Assembly: GCA_020636025.1 (NCBI GenBank)
Contig: JACJYQ010000003.1
Location: forward strand, 248,001 to 312,000
Reading direction: 5' to 3'
Origin: Lewinellaceae bacterium
Lineage (GTDB): Bacteria; Bacteroidota; Bacteroidia; Chitinophagales; Saprospiraceae
Length of the DNA stretch: 64,000 nt
Program-made: the position numbers and the translations under genes
Shown here: positions 1 to 9,135 of the stretch, in pieces
Layout: each line of letters starts with the position of its first letter
Position numbering within the stretch: the first letter of the stretch is position 1
The notes under the pieces: generated by a model
The model's database searches: none
What the model saw: only the letters and a program-made list of their open reading frames with translations
What the model was told of the DNA's origin: nothing

Positions 1-1
1 T

Positions 2-2476
2 TTACTGGCTCACATGCTGGCGGCCGCCATTTATGATTATACCGACCAGTCGAAAAAAGCGGTGGATCATTACGAAACAGCGGTGCCCTTGGCCAGGGCT
101 TTCAATGATCCCCAATACAGTTCCTCTATTTACAACAACCTTGGTTTGATGTATCACTATTCAGAGGATACACTTAATGCCCGTAAATACTACGGGGAAG
201 CCATTGCCATTTTTAAGGAAACAGGCGATACTTTATCATGGGCCAGGGTAATGGCAAATTTGAGTAGTCTGGAAACTGATACGGATAAGGCCATCGATAT
301 GAACCTGAAAGCCTTGAGTTTACTGGACCGGATTGCGCATAATCCGCAACTCAAGGAAATTTGTGCAGATAAGATCGGTAACCTGTATCTGCAAGGAAAG
401 GGCGATGCAACAACGGCCCTTACATGGTTTCAAAAAGCGCTGGCTCTGGCACTAGAAGCAAAAGTGGAACCCTCCGTCGCAAGTGCACATTTTGGGATTG
501 GTAAAGCTTTGTTACTTCAAAACAGGGTGGATAGTGCGATCTGGCATCTCAAATTTGCCCACAACTACTACAGCAAGGAAGGGTACCAGGCAGATAACCT
601 GCAACGGGTGTCAAAAGACTATTCGGAAGCCCTGGCCAGAGCAGGTCGATTTGCAGAAGCTTATCCACTCTTGCTGGAAAGCTTCCAGATTAAGGACAGC
701 ATTTATACAACCGAACTGGCAAGCGCCATCAGTGAGTTCAATGCCAAATATGAAAAGGAGCAAAATGAAGCAAAACTGGTGGAGGAAAAGTTGAAGACAT
801 CAAAAGAGAAGAACCGAAAGAACGGAATCCTGATCGGTTCGCTGATATTGCTGACCCTGGCAGGCTTTGTATTTCAATATTTGTTTAACAGGCAACGACG
901 CAGAAAAAAAGAAGCTGATCTGGCTTTGGAAAAGGAGCGTTTTGAACGAAACAAACTGGAAGAACTTGATACCCTAAAAACCCGCTTTTTTGCGAATATC
1001 AGTCATGAACTTCGCACTCCGCTCACGTTGGTTATGGCCCCGCTGGAAAAAGCCTTGTCGAACAAACCCATTCATCCAAAACTGGAAGAGGATCTGAAAC
1101 TGGCGCATTCTAACAGCGCTAAACTGCTCACACTGGTAAATGAAATTCTGGATCTGTCAAAGCTCGAATCTGGCAAGCTGGATCTGGATATGCAATCCAC
1201 GCCGCTTAAAAGCTTTTTGGAAAGAGTGGTTTATTCATTCCAGTCACTGTCAGAGTTCAGGGAAATAAAACTGGGATTTACTTACGAAGGATCAGAAAAC
1301 CTGGCCATTGAAACCGATCGCGACAAGCTGGAAAAGATCCTCAACAACCTGCTTTCCAATGCCATCAAGTTTACAGATGCAGGAGGAGATGTACACCTTA
1401 AGGCAAAGACTGAAACCGAAACGCTGGAAATTAAAGTCAGCGACACAGGCGCCGGAATTCCAGATGAAGAGCTTCCCAAAATTTTCAACCGATTTTATCA
1501 AACCGGTAACCATGGTGGTACCGGAATCGGATTGGCACTTTCCAAAGAACTTGCCCGTTTATTTAACGGACAACTACAGGTTGAAAGCAAAGAAGAGAAA
1601 GGGTCTGTTTTCACGCTGACAATTCCCCTGATCGTGTCAGATTCAAAGTCTGCAACCATTCTTGCCGAACCAGAAGATGTGTCTCAATCACCTTCACCTG
1701 TTTTTCAAACTCAATTGCATGCAGAATCCCGGCCGAGAATTCTCATCGTGGAAGATCAACCGGAAATGCAAAAATTTCTGCGAGAGTCGCTCTCAGATGA
1801 CTATGAATGTGAAGTGGCTAGGGAAGGCGGAGAAGCCTTGCAATTGCTGCAAACCAGGCATTTTGATCTGACCAGTTCCGATGTCATGATGCCGGGTATG
1901 GATGGTTTCAGCCTTCGCGAAAAAGTGAATCAAATCTCCAGCTTGCGGCAAATGCCCTTTATACTGCTTACCGCCAGAGCGCTGGATGAAGATAAACTCC
2001 ACGGTCTGAGACTGGGAGTGGATGACTACATCACCAAGCCATTTAGCGTACCCGAACTGAAAGCCAGGATAAGCAATCTGTTGAAAAACAAATTCGAGCG
2101 GGAAAAAGGTTGGCAGGAATCGTCGGGCTCAACATCAAACCTGGAAGAACCCGCCGATCGCGAGTTGCTCAGAGAGGCAGAAAAGAAAGTGCTGCAAAAC
2201 CTCGATCGCTCGGATTATAAAATTGCCGATCTGGCTTCAGAAATTGGATTTGGAGAACGCCAGCTACGGCGGGTTATCCGCAACCTCAGCGGATTGTCGC
2301 CGGTGGAGTTTATCCTGGAAATTCGCCTTCAGAAAGCCAGACAATTGCTCGAAAAAAGAAAGTTCACAACCGTTTCAGAGGTTCAGTTTGAAGTAGGCAT
2401 TGAAAGTGCATCCTACTTTTCGAAGAAATTCACTGAGCGCTTTGGCAAGAACCCGAGTGATTACATGATTAAATGA
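2..2476 (+). CDS. Hybrid sensor histidine kinase/response regulator with AraC output domain (5' partial)
   Basis: One-component version of a two-component system: sensing, kinase, receiver and DNA-binding modules in one inner-membrane protein, a common Bacteroidota design that often controls polysaccharide use. The reading frame is open to the window edge, so the true start lies upstream; the first ATG is at 14. From that ATG: TPR-like helical repeats (about 1-230), a coiled coil, one membrane segment (about 273-292), HisKA with phospho-accepting His331 in NISHELRTPL, an ATPase domain with N, G1 (DTGAGIP) and G2 (GGTGIGLAL) boxes, a receiver (about 575-695) with Asp623 in SDVMMPGMDG and a TKPF lysine, then an AraC-type helix-turn-helix to the end. 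TPRs in place of a periplasmic two-Y_Y_Y propeller mean the signal cannot be guessed. No target operon is evident in the window. Confidence 0.93.
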   Translation, partial: LLAHMLAAAIYDYTDQSKKAVDHYETAVPLARAFNDPQYSSSIYNNLGLMYHYSEDTLNARKYYGEAIAIFKETGDTLSWARVMANLSSLETDTDKAIDMNLKALSLLDRIAHNPQLKEICADKIGNLYLQGKGDATTALTWFQKALALALEAKVEPSVASAHFGIGKALLLQNRVDSAIWHLKFAHNYYSKEGYQADNLQRVSKDYSEALARAGRFAEAYPLLLESFQIKDSIYTTELASAISEFNAKYEKEQNEAKLVEEKLKTSKEKNRKNGILIGSLILLTLAGFVFQYLFNRQRRRKKEADLALEKERFERNKLEELDTLKTRFFANISHELRTPLTLVMAPLEKALSNKPIHPKLEEDLKLAHSNSAKLLTLVNEILDLSKLESGKLDLDMQSTPLKSFLERVVYSFQSLSEFREIKLGFTYEGSENLAIETDRDKLEKILNNLLSNAIKFTDAGGDVHLKAKTETETLEIKVSDTGAGIPDEELPKIFNRFYQTGNHGGTGIGLALSKELARLFNGQLQVESKEEKGSVFTLTIPLIVSDSKSATILAEPEDVSQSPSPVFQTQLHAESRPRILIVEDQPEMQKFLRESLSDDYECEVAREGGEALQLLQTRHFDLTSSDVMMPGMDGFSLREKVNQISSLRQMPFILLTARALDEDKLHGLRLGVDDYITKPFSVPELKARISNLLKNKFEREKGWQESSGSTSNLEEPADRELLREAEKKVLQNLDRSDYKIADLASEIGFGERQLRRVIRNLSGLSPVEFILEIRLQKARQLLEKRKFTTVSEVQFEVGIESASYFSKKFTERFGKNPSDYMIK

Positions 2477-2533
2477 GCATATGATTACATGATTTCAGAT
2501 GTGAATTTTGATTGATGTAAATTTTTTCGCCGT

Positions 2534-2561
2534 GCTTGGTGTTTCCGCAGGAGCACCAAGC
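2534..2561 (-). repeat. Dispersed hairpin repeat, copy 1
   Basis: Perfect 8-bp stem GCTTGGTG/CACCAAGC around a 12-base loop TTTCCGCAGGAG. Read on the minus strand it matches the copy at 48126-48157, including the loop CTCCTGCGGAAA and a following GGCGAAAAA tail (2521-2533 here). Looks like a REP-like palindromic family; it could also work as a terminator downstream of the sensor kinase. Confidence 0.75.
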
Positions 2562-2794
2562 GCATACAGCAGCGTGGGCAATACTATTTTATCATTCAAA
2601 CATCAAAAATCACTTCGACAATCATATGTTCATGTATTCATATGTTCATTTAATCAATAAAGGCCAGTAGATGAGTTACAACCTTGATTACCAACTATTT
2701 TAATGGGCAAACTGTAGTGTCCTCTGACCGTGCACAGGATACGTGAGCGGCGGGGATAGCATCCTGATTAGCCTATACATCTCGCGCTGCGGTT

Positions 2795-2818
2795 GCTCTT
2801 GGTCACAAGACCAAGAGC
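2795..2818 (+). repeat. Dispersed hairpin repeat, copy 2 (different loop)
   Basis: Perfect 10-bp stem GCTCTTGGTC/GACCAAGAGC with a 4-base loop ACAA, followed by GGCGAAAAA exactly as at 48158. Stem and tail belong to the same family as copies 1, 3 and 4, but the 12-base loop is replaced and the last stem pair is changed in a compensated way (C-G here, G-C there). Confidence 0.7.
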
Positions 2819-2854
2819 GGCGAAAAAGGGAGTTAGATTAAATCTCCTTTTTTA

Positions 2855-2862
2855 TAAATTTG
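2855..2862 (+). promoter_or_regulatory. Bacteroidota-type -7 element
   Basis: TAAATTTG matches the Bacteroidota -7 consensus TAnnTTTG. It lies about 50 bases before ATG 2911, which argues that transcription begins near 2868 and that an in-frame TTG at 2860 is not the start. No strong -33 element is visible. Confidence 0.5.
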
Positions 2863-2910
2863 CAACCACTCGCAGCCCAACCATTTTCTATAACCGAAAT
2901 CCACCGCACC

Positions 2911-4404
2911 ATGCTGGAAAATTATTTTTCCCGTTTCAGAAAAAACGTCATTGGCATCGACCAAACCTTTCACTCGCCTTATGGACAAAAAACAATCATA
3001 TATGCCGATTGGACGGCCAGCGGCCGATTGTATTTACCCATTGAAAAAAGACTGATGGAGGAAATTGCCCCATTTGTGGGCAACACACACACCGAGACAA
3101 GCGTCACAGGCACCACCATGACGCTGGCGTACCACGAAGCATTAAACACCATCAAAAAACACGTTGGCGCCCGTCCGAGTGACGTGATCATTTCTTCGGA
3201 TTCAGGTATGACGGGAGTGGTGAATAAACTACAGCGCATGCTTGGCTTGAAAGTGCATGAAAAATTTGCCGATCAGGTGCATCTAGCCGAAGAAGACAGG
3301 CCTGTACTGTTCTGCACACACATGGAACACCACTCCAACCAAACCTCCTGGCTGGAAACCATTGTCGAAGTGCAGGTCATTCAGGCTACCGATGATGGTC
3401 GGGTGGATCTGGAACATTTAAAACAGTTGCTAAAGAAATTTGAAAACCGCAAGAGGAAAATTGCTGCGGTTACTTCCTGTTCCAATGTCACCGGTATTTC
3501 CACCCCGTATTACCAAATTGCAGAGATCATGCATCAGCACGGCGGACTCTGCTTTGTAGATTTTGCCGCAGCAGCACCCTACATAAACATCAACATGCGC
3601 CCTGAGAATGAAATGCAACATCTGGACGCGCTGTATTTCTCTCCGCATAAATTCCTCGGCGGCCCGGGTACGACGGGTATTCTGGTTTTCGATCCTTCCC
3701 TCTATCACAACCGCATTCCCGACCATCCGGGCGGCGGCACGGTCGACTGGACCAATCCCTGGGGTGAACACAAATACATAGATGAAATAGAAGCCAGGGA
3801 AGATGGCGGCACGCCTGCATTTTTACAAACCATGAAAGTGGCGCTTTGTGTGAAACTGAAAGAAGAGATGGGCGTGGAAAACATGCTCGCCCGGGAAGAG
3901 GAGCTGATGCACATCTTATGGGGAGGGCTGAAGAAGATTTCAAACCTTCATTTGCTTGCCGGAAACATAGATGAGCGATTGGGCATAGTGTCCTTTTATA
4001 TAGAGAATCTCCATTACAACCTCATCGTGCGTTTGCTGAACGACCGTTTTGGCATTCAGGCGCGCGGTGGTTGCTCCTGCGCCGGCACTTACGGACATTT
4101 CCTGCTACATGTGTCGCCAAACCAGTCAAAAACCATTACTGATCGCATTTCGCTTGGCGATAATTCCACCAAGCCGGGCTGGGTACGCGTGTCAATACAC
4201 CCTGTCATGACCGATGCGGAAGCGCATTATATTGTGGATGCACTCACCCAGATAGCAGCTCATCATCATGACTGGTCGGATGATTATGTGTACAATGTAA
4301 AAAAGAACGAGTTCTACCACAAAAGCGAGGATCGGTCTTCTGTGGAACGGGTGAGGGACTGGTTTGAGAAACCGCTGGGAGTTATGGAGGAGGCTATGGT
4401 GTAG
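2911..4404 (+). CDS. Class V aminotransferase / cysteine desulfurase-like protein
   Basis: PLP-dependent fold-type I enzyme of the class V aminotransferase family (cysteine desulfurase/selenocysteine lyase group), cytoplasmic. With the ATG at 2911 it has 497 residues, longer than the roughly 400 of IscS/SufS. The Schiff-base lysine is Lys247 in the motif SPHKFLGGPGTTG, with the cofactor-binding VDFAAAAPY segment before it. A Cys-rich loop near residue 388 (RGGCSCAGTYGH) corresponds to the region holding the catalytic Cys in desulfurases, so sulfur or selenium chemistry is plausible, but there is no suf or isc gene nearby. The C-terminal 70 residues are unlike SufS. An upstream TTG (2860) is rejected because it falls inside the promoter element. 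Single-gene unit facing a convergent gene. Confidence 0.85.
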   Translation: MLENYFSRFRKNVIGIDQTFHSPYGQKTIIYADWTASGRLYLPIEKRLMEEIAPFVGNTHTETSVTGTTMTLAYHEALNTIKKHVGARPSDVIISSDSGMTGVVNKLQRMLGLKVHEKFADQVHLAEEDRPVLFCTHMEHHSNQTSWLETIVEVQVIQATDDGRVDLEHLKQLLKKFENRKRKIAAVTSCSNVTGISTPYYQIAEIMHQHGGLCFVDFAAAAPYININMRPENEMQHLDALYFSPHKFLGGPGTTGILVFDPSLYHNRIPDHPGGGTVDWTNPWGEHKYIDEIEAREDGGTPAFLQTMKVALCVKLKEEMGVENMLAREEELMHILWGGLKKISNLHLLAGNIDERLGIVSFYIENLHYNLIVRLLNDRFGIQARGGCSCAGTYGHFLLHVSPNQSKTITDRISLGDNSTKPGWVRVSIHPVMTDAEAHYIVDALTQIAAHHHDWSDDYVYNVKKNEFYHKSEDRSSVERVRDWFEKPLGVMEEAMV

Positions 4405-4426
4405 GGCACCCCTTGATACGGGATAT

Positions 4427-4508
4427 CGCCCCTTCAGGGCTTTTCTGCTTTATACCACTTGTAGCAGAGGGCGAAACCCTCTGCTATGAGATGTCGCCCT
4501 TTCAGGGC
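4427..4508. repeat. Intergenic hairpin flanked by direct repeats (possible two-way terminator)
   Basis: A perfect 10-bp stem TAGCAGAGGG/CCCTCTGCTA with loop CGAAA (4462-4486) is flanked by near-identical 14-mers CGCCCCTTCAGGGC (4427-4440) and CGCCCTTTCAGGGC (4495-4508). It fills the gap between two convergent genes; the second 14-mer touches the stop codon of the minus-strand gene. There is no T-run, so it may be a repeat element more than a classic terminator. Confidence 0.6.
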
Positions 4509-4969
4509 TATTCGGATTCTGTTATCTCTTTTAGTTTGGCCAATGCCTTTGGATAGGTAGAGTTGAAATACTCTTGATGTTCTTCAAAACCTGTAATTTC
4601 TACCATTAAGGTGGTTTGTCCGTTTTCCTCCTCAAAGTGATAATTTTCGAAGCAATTTGCCAGGTTGGCCACGCCCTCGCCGCTGGTTATTTCCACGCCT
4701 TTGTCAAGAATGCCAACGTGGCGAATGGACACGAATTTATTCTGGATGTTTTCGGCGATTTCAGACACCATGCCGGCGCGATTGCCGTCTTTGTCGGTAC
4801 CCAGGAAAAGGATTTTTTCGCCCTTGTTCCAGCTGCCCTCATAGGTTGAAGTTGGATTAAAAACGGCAGTCCATGCTTCGTAGGTTTTGATGTTTTTCAG
4901 GCCGAGCATGGTGTTGTACACTTTTTCGGCGGAGGTGTTGATGGTTTCTTTGTATTGTGGTTTGCTCAT
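4508..4969 (-). CDS. SRPBCC / AHSA1-like protein
   Basis: Small cytoplasmic protein (154 residues) with the pattern of the SRPBCC/START-like superfamily: N-terminal strand with AEKVYNTML, a central beta-rich region and a long C-terminal helix (YFNSTYPKALAKLKEI). Such domains bind hydrophobic ligands, and the bacterial AHSA1 branch is mostly uncharacterised; no ligand can be named here. The start is placed at ATG 4969 because a longer reading would overlap the upstream gene, which ends at 4977. It is the last gene of a minus-strand run with the two beta-barrel genes at 4977-6207 (8 bases of spacing). Confidence 0.75.
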   Translation of the reverse strand: MSKPQYKETINTSAEKVYNTMLGLKNIKTYEAWTAVFNPTSTYEGSWNKGEKILFLGTDKDGNRAGMVSEIAENIQNKFVSIRHVGILDKGVEITSGEGVANLANCFENYHFEEENGQTTLMVEITGFEEHQEYFNSTYPKALAKLKEITESE

Positions 4970-4976
4970 AGCGTTG

Positions 4977-5699
4977 TTACTTAAGTTTTCTTCGTACTCC
5001 GATTTCAATTCCAAAGTTATATAAATACTCGTGGATGGAACTGTTTCTTAGTTGTGTAAGATGGTAAGTGAAATTTGGCTGGGCAAAAAATTGCAACTTA
5101 TCCTTGATGGTATAATTTGCACCAACGGCCAAAAAACCTGCCAGGTGAATTTTGTTGAAATCTTTTTCAGCAGTTCCGTTAAACATGGTTTGGGAACCGA
5201 CATTCGTTTTCCGGGTCACGTTATTTGTTAGATAAAGAGAAGGAGAAAGACCTGTTTCAATATATGGCGAGAATTTTTTCTTTGATAATTCAAATCTGAC
5301 CGCGAGGGGAAGTTCGAGAAACCAATAATTGTATACATACTGGTACTCATGAACTAAGTTCGGATCTAAAACATATTCTCCAGAAACATATTCAATTTCG
5401 TATTTAATGCCACTTGTTTTCGCGCTCTTATAGCCTTCACTTGTATACCTGAGTCCGGTTTTAAAAACCAGGTTTTTCGCTAATCTTTTGTTGTAATTAA
5501 ATCCAAAACGAACGCCTGTTTTCGCTTGCTCTTGTTGTCGGATTTCAAAGATTGTACGATATATTTCGTCTGTTTCTGAAGTGCTTAGATGACGATAAGA
5601 ATAATCCAATTCACCTGCCAGATCAATGGAAGACGTAAATTGACTGAACGATAAAACCGGGATCAGCATACAAAGTGAAGAGTACAGTAAATTTTTCAT
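4977..5699 (-). CDS. Secreted outer-membrane beta-barrel protein
   Basis: A 240-residue protein with a Sec signal peptide (MKNLLYSSLCMLIPVLSFSQ) and alternating hydrophobic/aromatic strands such as LKYRTGL-type and YNYWFLELPLAVRFEL, ending in a charged strand IGVRRKLK. This is the look of the PorT-like/OmpW-like 'outer membrane beta-barrel' families common in Bacteroidota; function unknown. ATG 5699 is chosen because it begins the signal peptide; the upstream gene stops four bases before it, at 5704, so the two are almost certainly cotranscribed. Confidence 0.75.
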   Translation of the reverse strand: MKNLLYSSLCMLIPVLSFSQFTSSIDLAGELDYSYRHLSTSETDEIYRTIFEIRQQEQAKTGVRFGFNYNKRLAKNLVFKTGLRYTSEGYKSAKTSGIKYEIEYVSGEYVLDPNLVHEYQYVYNYWFLELPLAVRFELSKKKFSPYIETGLSPSLYLTNNVTRKTNVGSQTMFNGTAEKDFNKIHLAGFLAVGANYTIKDKLQFFAQPNFTYHLTQLRNSSIHEYLYNFGIEIGVRRKLK

Positions 5700-5703
5700 G
5701 GGT

Positions 5704-6207
5704 TTATATTTTATAGCCAACGCTCAGCCCGGCACCGGGAATGACATCTCCTTCAAACCTAAAAGAACTGTTTTTTGTGTCATACATTTCTCGTTTAGAA
5801 AAGGCAAAGTAAGCTCCTGTAGAAAGCTTGAGGTACCATCTTTTTTTACCTGAAAAAGTGTAATTGAGGTTTGGATAAACCAACATATCTATGAATCCCA
5901 AGTCTTCTGATTTCCAAAACGGGCTTTGGGCAAAACCTGAAACTTCAGTACCAATGCCCCAGGATTTTACCTGGTAATTCAAACCGGCATGAATGATAAC
6001 ATCGGGTCCTTCAAAAGCGAGTACTCCAATGCCAAAGCTTGGCGATAAATATTGATTGCCACTTTTGGATATGGGAATGTTATAAACTGCGTTGATGGAG
6101 GCGCCAACGAAGTTTGAACCGCCCAGCTGAATTTCAAGGTTACTCTGGGCATAAGTACATGAAATTGTACATGCAAATAGCATTGATAATAGTAGTGTCC
6201 TTAGCAT
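5704..6207 (-). CDS. Secreted beta-barrel-like protein
   Basis: A 167-residue protein with a signal peptide (cleavage likely after TYAQ, residues 17-21) and repeated short amphipathic strands (LNYQVKSWGIGTEVSGF, WYLKLSTGAYFAF), finishing on AGLSVGYKI, a typical C-terminal outer-membrane strand. It is probably a small outer-membrane barrel. First gene of the three-gene minus-strand run; 160 bases upstream are free of genes. No functional motif recognised. Confidence 0.7.
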   Translation of the reverse strand: MLRTLLLSMLFACTISCTYAQSNLEIQLGGSNFVGASINAVYNIPISKSGNQYLSPSFGIGVLAFEGPDVIIHAGLNYQVKSWGIGTEVSGFAQSPFWKSEDLGFIDMLVYPNLNYTFSGKKRWYLKLSTGAYFAFSKREMYDTKNSSFRFEGDVIPGAGLSVGYKI

Positions 6208-6370
6208 ATTGTAATGTTTAAAATGGAAAAAAAAGATAGTTAGATATTATGCTATCGATCCAATTTGGATGACGTGTTATAATAGATCAGGTAAACTCCA
6301 AATCGCTGCATTCGAGAAGTGTTATATTCAAATTATATTTTGCTTGGTTCTTATTGATGTTTAAAATTAA

Positions 6371-7465
6371 TCAAATTCGTTCTCGTATGTACTTTACTCC
6401 TTTTGATGGAATGCGTAAAGCGAGAGGTATGTACAATAAATCATTTAAATATATTGAATAAAAGCTCGATGGATCAAAATAAATTTCACTTTTCTTATAG
6501 TATCCTTCAAGTAATCTTTTCATGAGTTTATTGTGTAGGTTAAATCCATCTTCCCACCATTTCCCTGATGGATCCTCTGGGATCTTTGAAATATAAAAAT
6601 TTGGGTCATTATACCAGAATGTCATTAAGGCAGTGCCATAATCACACATCGGGTGATCAATTAATTTGTCGATAAGAGTAAGAGCTCCATCCCAATCAAT
6701 TCTGTCGATGATAAAAAACAAATCTTTTGTAGATTCTACAGAGTTGTATATGGTTTCATCCCTCTTGTAAACTAAATCAGCATAATAATAGATATCTTTT
6801 TTGGACAAAGTATCAATTGATGTAATTATATTATCAGTAATGCTTGGAGTGGTAGCCACACCATTGTAGTAAATGGTTCTCCCATCAGAAATTTTCATAA
6901 ATAAACGTCTCGTGACACCATAGTATGAATCTAATAATGGAGGACTACCAAAGTAAAATGGGTAGGTTGACCCAACCCCTTGTATGAAAGTAATTTTAAA
7001 TCGACTTGAATCAGGTAATTGTGGTATTAACTCAATTTGCTTTATACTGTCATCATCATAAACCACATTGAGTTCATGATACAGCTTGTAGTTTACATTT
7101 TTTAAATCACAATAATCGACTGAAAATTTGTCAAATCTGTTTAATGCTATGTCATAAATAATTTGTTCAGTGTTTAGTGATCGATTGAAAAAGAATATTT
7201 TATTACAATCATTTGATTGTCTGACATAACCTAAGAGGCTGTCATTGTCGAGCTCTTTCTTTTGAAGATAAACCTTTCTATAATTAAAATCTGTCAAGTT
7301 GATTGAATCTGTTATCAAAAACGAAATTGTATCTAAACGGTTAGGTTCCTTTATGACATAGTATTCAAGTAAGGTATCTCCGGAAAAACATTGGCAGTTT
7401 TGTCCAACTAACAAACTTCCAGCTGACCCAATTATGAAAGAAAAGAGAAGCAAGACTAACTTCAT
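6371..7465 (-). CDS. Secreted protein of unknown function, AT-rich
   Basis: A 364-residue product with a signal peptide (MKLVLLLFSFIIGSAGSLL) followed by a Cys pair (NCQCF). The rest is mostly soluble beta/alpha sequence with many Asp, Tyr and Ile residues; I recognise no domain. The gene is clearly more A/T-rich than its neighbours, suggesting acquisition from outside. ATG 7465 is preferred over a TTG 24 bases upstream because it starts the signal peptide. It stands alone, 163 bases from the beta-barrel run and 67 bases from the DinB-like gene. Confidence 0.6.
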   Translation of the reverse strand: MKLVLLLFSFIIGSAGSLLVGQNCQCFSGDTLLEYYVIKEPNRLDTISFLITDSINLTDFNYRKVYLQKKELDNDSLLGYVRQSNDCNKIFFFNRSLNTEQIIYDIALNRFDKFSVDYCDLKNVNYKLYHELNVVYDDDSIKQIELIPQLPDSSRFKITFIQGVGSTYPFYFGSPPLLDSYYGVTRRLFMKISDGRTIYYNGVATTPSITDNIITSIDTLSKKDIYYYADLVYKRDETIYNSVESTKDLFFIIDRIDWDGALTLIDKLIDHPMCDYGTALMTFWYNDPNFYISKIPEDPSGKWWEDGFNLHNKLMKRLLEGYYKKSEIYFDPSSFYSIYLNDLLYIPLALRIPSKGVKYIRERI

Positions 7466-7532
7466 GTTGGAGATAGTTTGATGTGTCAACTTTAGTGAAT
7501 TAAATTATTAATATATGGTGCTGAATTACTGC

Positions 7533-8042
7533 CTACTCATTCGTCATATTCAAATCCATCCCCGCATAAAAACCCAAATCGCGATCCTGCAGGCTTTTGG
7601 TCCAGAAGGCAATTTGCCCGGTATGGTAAGAAAAGTGCTCTGTGACGTGGATGATAATTCCCATGCCTGAAAGCTCGAAGCCTTGCACCATTCGCACCCG
7701 AAGCAATTCATCGACAGAAGCCATGCCCATACTTTGGAAAGCCTCTTCAACTGTTGCTTTAATTTTCGTCCACAGTTCCGCCTTTGTATATCCACCTTTA
7801 GCGGCAAATTCCTCGTCGCGTATGCGTGTATCAGGCGCACCACTCAGGCTCGAAACGGCGTATTGTCTTATGTTGCCGCATAAATGCAAAATAAGGTTGC
7901 CTATGCTGTTGGAACTGCTGTTTGGACGTTTCCACACATCTTCCTCATCGAGCAGATCGAGACAGATCTTTACGCGTTCGAGACTTTCGCTCATGCGCAG
8001 GATCGATTGGGAAATGAATTCGCTGGAAAGGGATTGTTCCAT
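7533..8042 (-). CDS. DinB-family (DUF1572-like) putative metal-dependent protein
   Basis: A 169-residue four-helix-bundle protein of the DinB/YfiT superfamily. Visible signatures are an N-terminal helix with SESLERVKICLDLL, the first metal-ligand region ILHLCGNIRQY, and the C-terminal pair HVTEHFSYHTGQ, which supplies two more histidines typical of the metal site. Family members include thiol transferases using bacillithiol or mycothiol, but many have no known reaction; none can be assigned here. Probably monocistronic. Confidence 0.85.
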   Translation of the reverse strand: MEQSLSSEFISQSILRMSESLERVKICLDLLDEEDVWKRPNSSSNSIGNLILHLCGNIRQYAVSSLSGAPDTRIRDEEFAAKGGYTKAELWTKIKATVEEAFQSMGMASVDELLRVRMVQGFELSGMGIIIHVTEHFSYHTGQIAFWTKSLQDRDLGFYAGMDLNMTNE

Positions 8043-8251
8043 GGAGTATAATTTTTATTCAAAGATACCATTTTCACCTGGCGCCGCGGTTCCGTATTTC
8101 AAACAACAAAAATCAACCTCCATTCACCCCTCATTTTCAAAAAATTATGTTAAACAATAACACATCAACCATCCCCATCCTCAATCATGTAATCATGTAA
8201 TCGTCAATCATCAATCGAACCCACATACCCTACTTACCGAAAATTTACAAC

Positions 8252-9118
8252 ATGTTTCCGCCTTCCCTCCACAATCATCTCAACTCCACCCTGCCTGCCA
8301 GGATTCTCGCGGCCAGGCCACTCAGCGGAGGCGACATCCATCGCGCGTATCGGCTGGAATTGGAAAACGGGCAAAACATCTTCATTAAGACCAATCAGAA
8401 CCGTCAGGCGCCGGAGATGTTCCGCACCGAAAGCCTTGGCTTAAAGCTGCTCGGCCAAAGCCAGGCCATCCGAATCCCTGATGTAATTGGCCACCGCAGC
8501 AGCGACGACGGACATGCTTACCTGATGCTTGAGTACATCGAACCTGGACACAGAAATGCGCAGTTTTGGGAACGATTTGGAAGAAAGCTCGCCAGATTGC
8601 ACAAAGTTACCTCTGCACAGTTTGGGCTGGATCACGATAATTTCATCGGCAGTTTGCCACAGTCGAATACACAACACAGTACCTGGGCTGAGTTTTACAC
8701 AGAAGAGCGCCTTTTGCCGCAAATGACCATGGCCCGAAGACAAGGCTATTTCGATGAGCCTACAGGGCAACAATTACATCGATTGTGCAGCAAGCTTAAT
8801 TCTGTTTGTCCGGCCGAACAACCTGCGCTTTGTCACGGCGATCTCTGGAGTGGCAATTTTCTTTGTGATACAGCAGGAGAGCCCGTGCTGATCGATCCGG
8901 CTGCCTGCTATGCACACCGGGAAATGGATCTGGCAATGACTCGTCTGTTCGGCGGCTTTGATCCCCGGTTTTATGATGCGTACAAGGATGCATGGCCATT
9001 AGAGCCTGGTTTTGAGGATAGGATTGGCATTTACCAGTTGTATTATCTGCTGGTGCATGTCAATTTATTTGGTGGCGGGTATGTAGGAAGTGTGCGCGGG
9101 ATTTTGAAGGACTGGTAA
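8252..9118 (+). CDS. Fructosamine kinase family protein
   Basis: A 288-residue small-molecule kinase of the fructosamine-3-kinase/APH fold. The N-lobe has GGDIHRAY as nucleotide loop and FIKTN as the ATP-binding lysine; the C-lobe has the Brenner-type catalytic motif LCHGDLWSGNFL and the metal-binding LIDPAACYAHRE. Family members phosphorylate the sugar of glycated proteins or amines so that the adduct falls off (deglycation); bacterial substrates are usually ribulosamines or erythrulosamines. Length matches the family. Stands alone; a CGCAAAG-rich inverted repeat follows. Confidence 0.9.
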   Translation: MFPPSLHNHLNSTLPARILAARPLSGGDIHRAYRLELENGQNIFIKTNQNRQAPEMFRTESLGLKLLGQSQAIRIPDVIGHRSSDDGHAYLMLEYIEPGHRNAQFWERFGRKLARLHKVTSAQFGLDHDNFIGSLPQSNTQHSTWAEFYTEERLLPQMTMARRQGYFDEPTGQQLHRLCSKLNSVCPAEQPALCHGDLWSGNFLCDTAGEPVLIDPAACYAHREMDLAMTRLFGGFDPRFYDAYKDAWPLEPGFEDRIGIYQLYYLLVHVNLFGGGYVGSVRGILKDW

Positions 9119-9135
9119 TGCTATTGTACATGTTG

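Larger units (their letters stand above)
2477..2910. other. Gene-free region with hairpin repeats and a promoter
   Basis: About 430 bases without a credible gene. It holds two copies of a dispersed hairpin repeat (2534-2561 and 2795-2818), A/T-rich words built from CATATG and ATTCATGT (2477-2492, 2619-2650) that recur near 45430, and a promoter-like element just before the next gene. No RNA gene was recognised. Confidence 0.6.

Noticed and set aside
2860..2910. Upstream TTG start for the cysteine-desulfurase-like gene
   Set aside because: The TTG lies within the -7 element TAAATTTG, so it would not be transcribed as a start.
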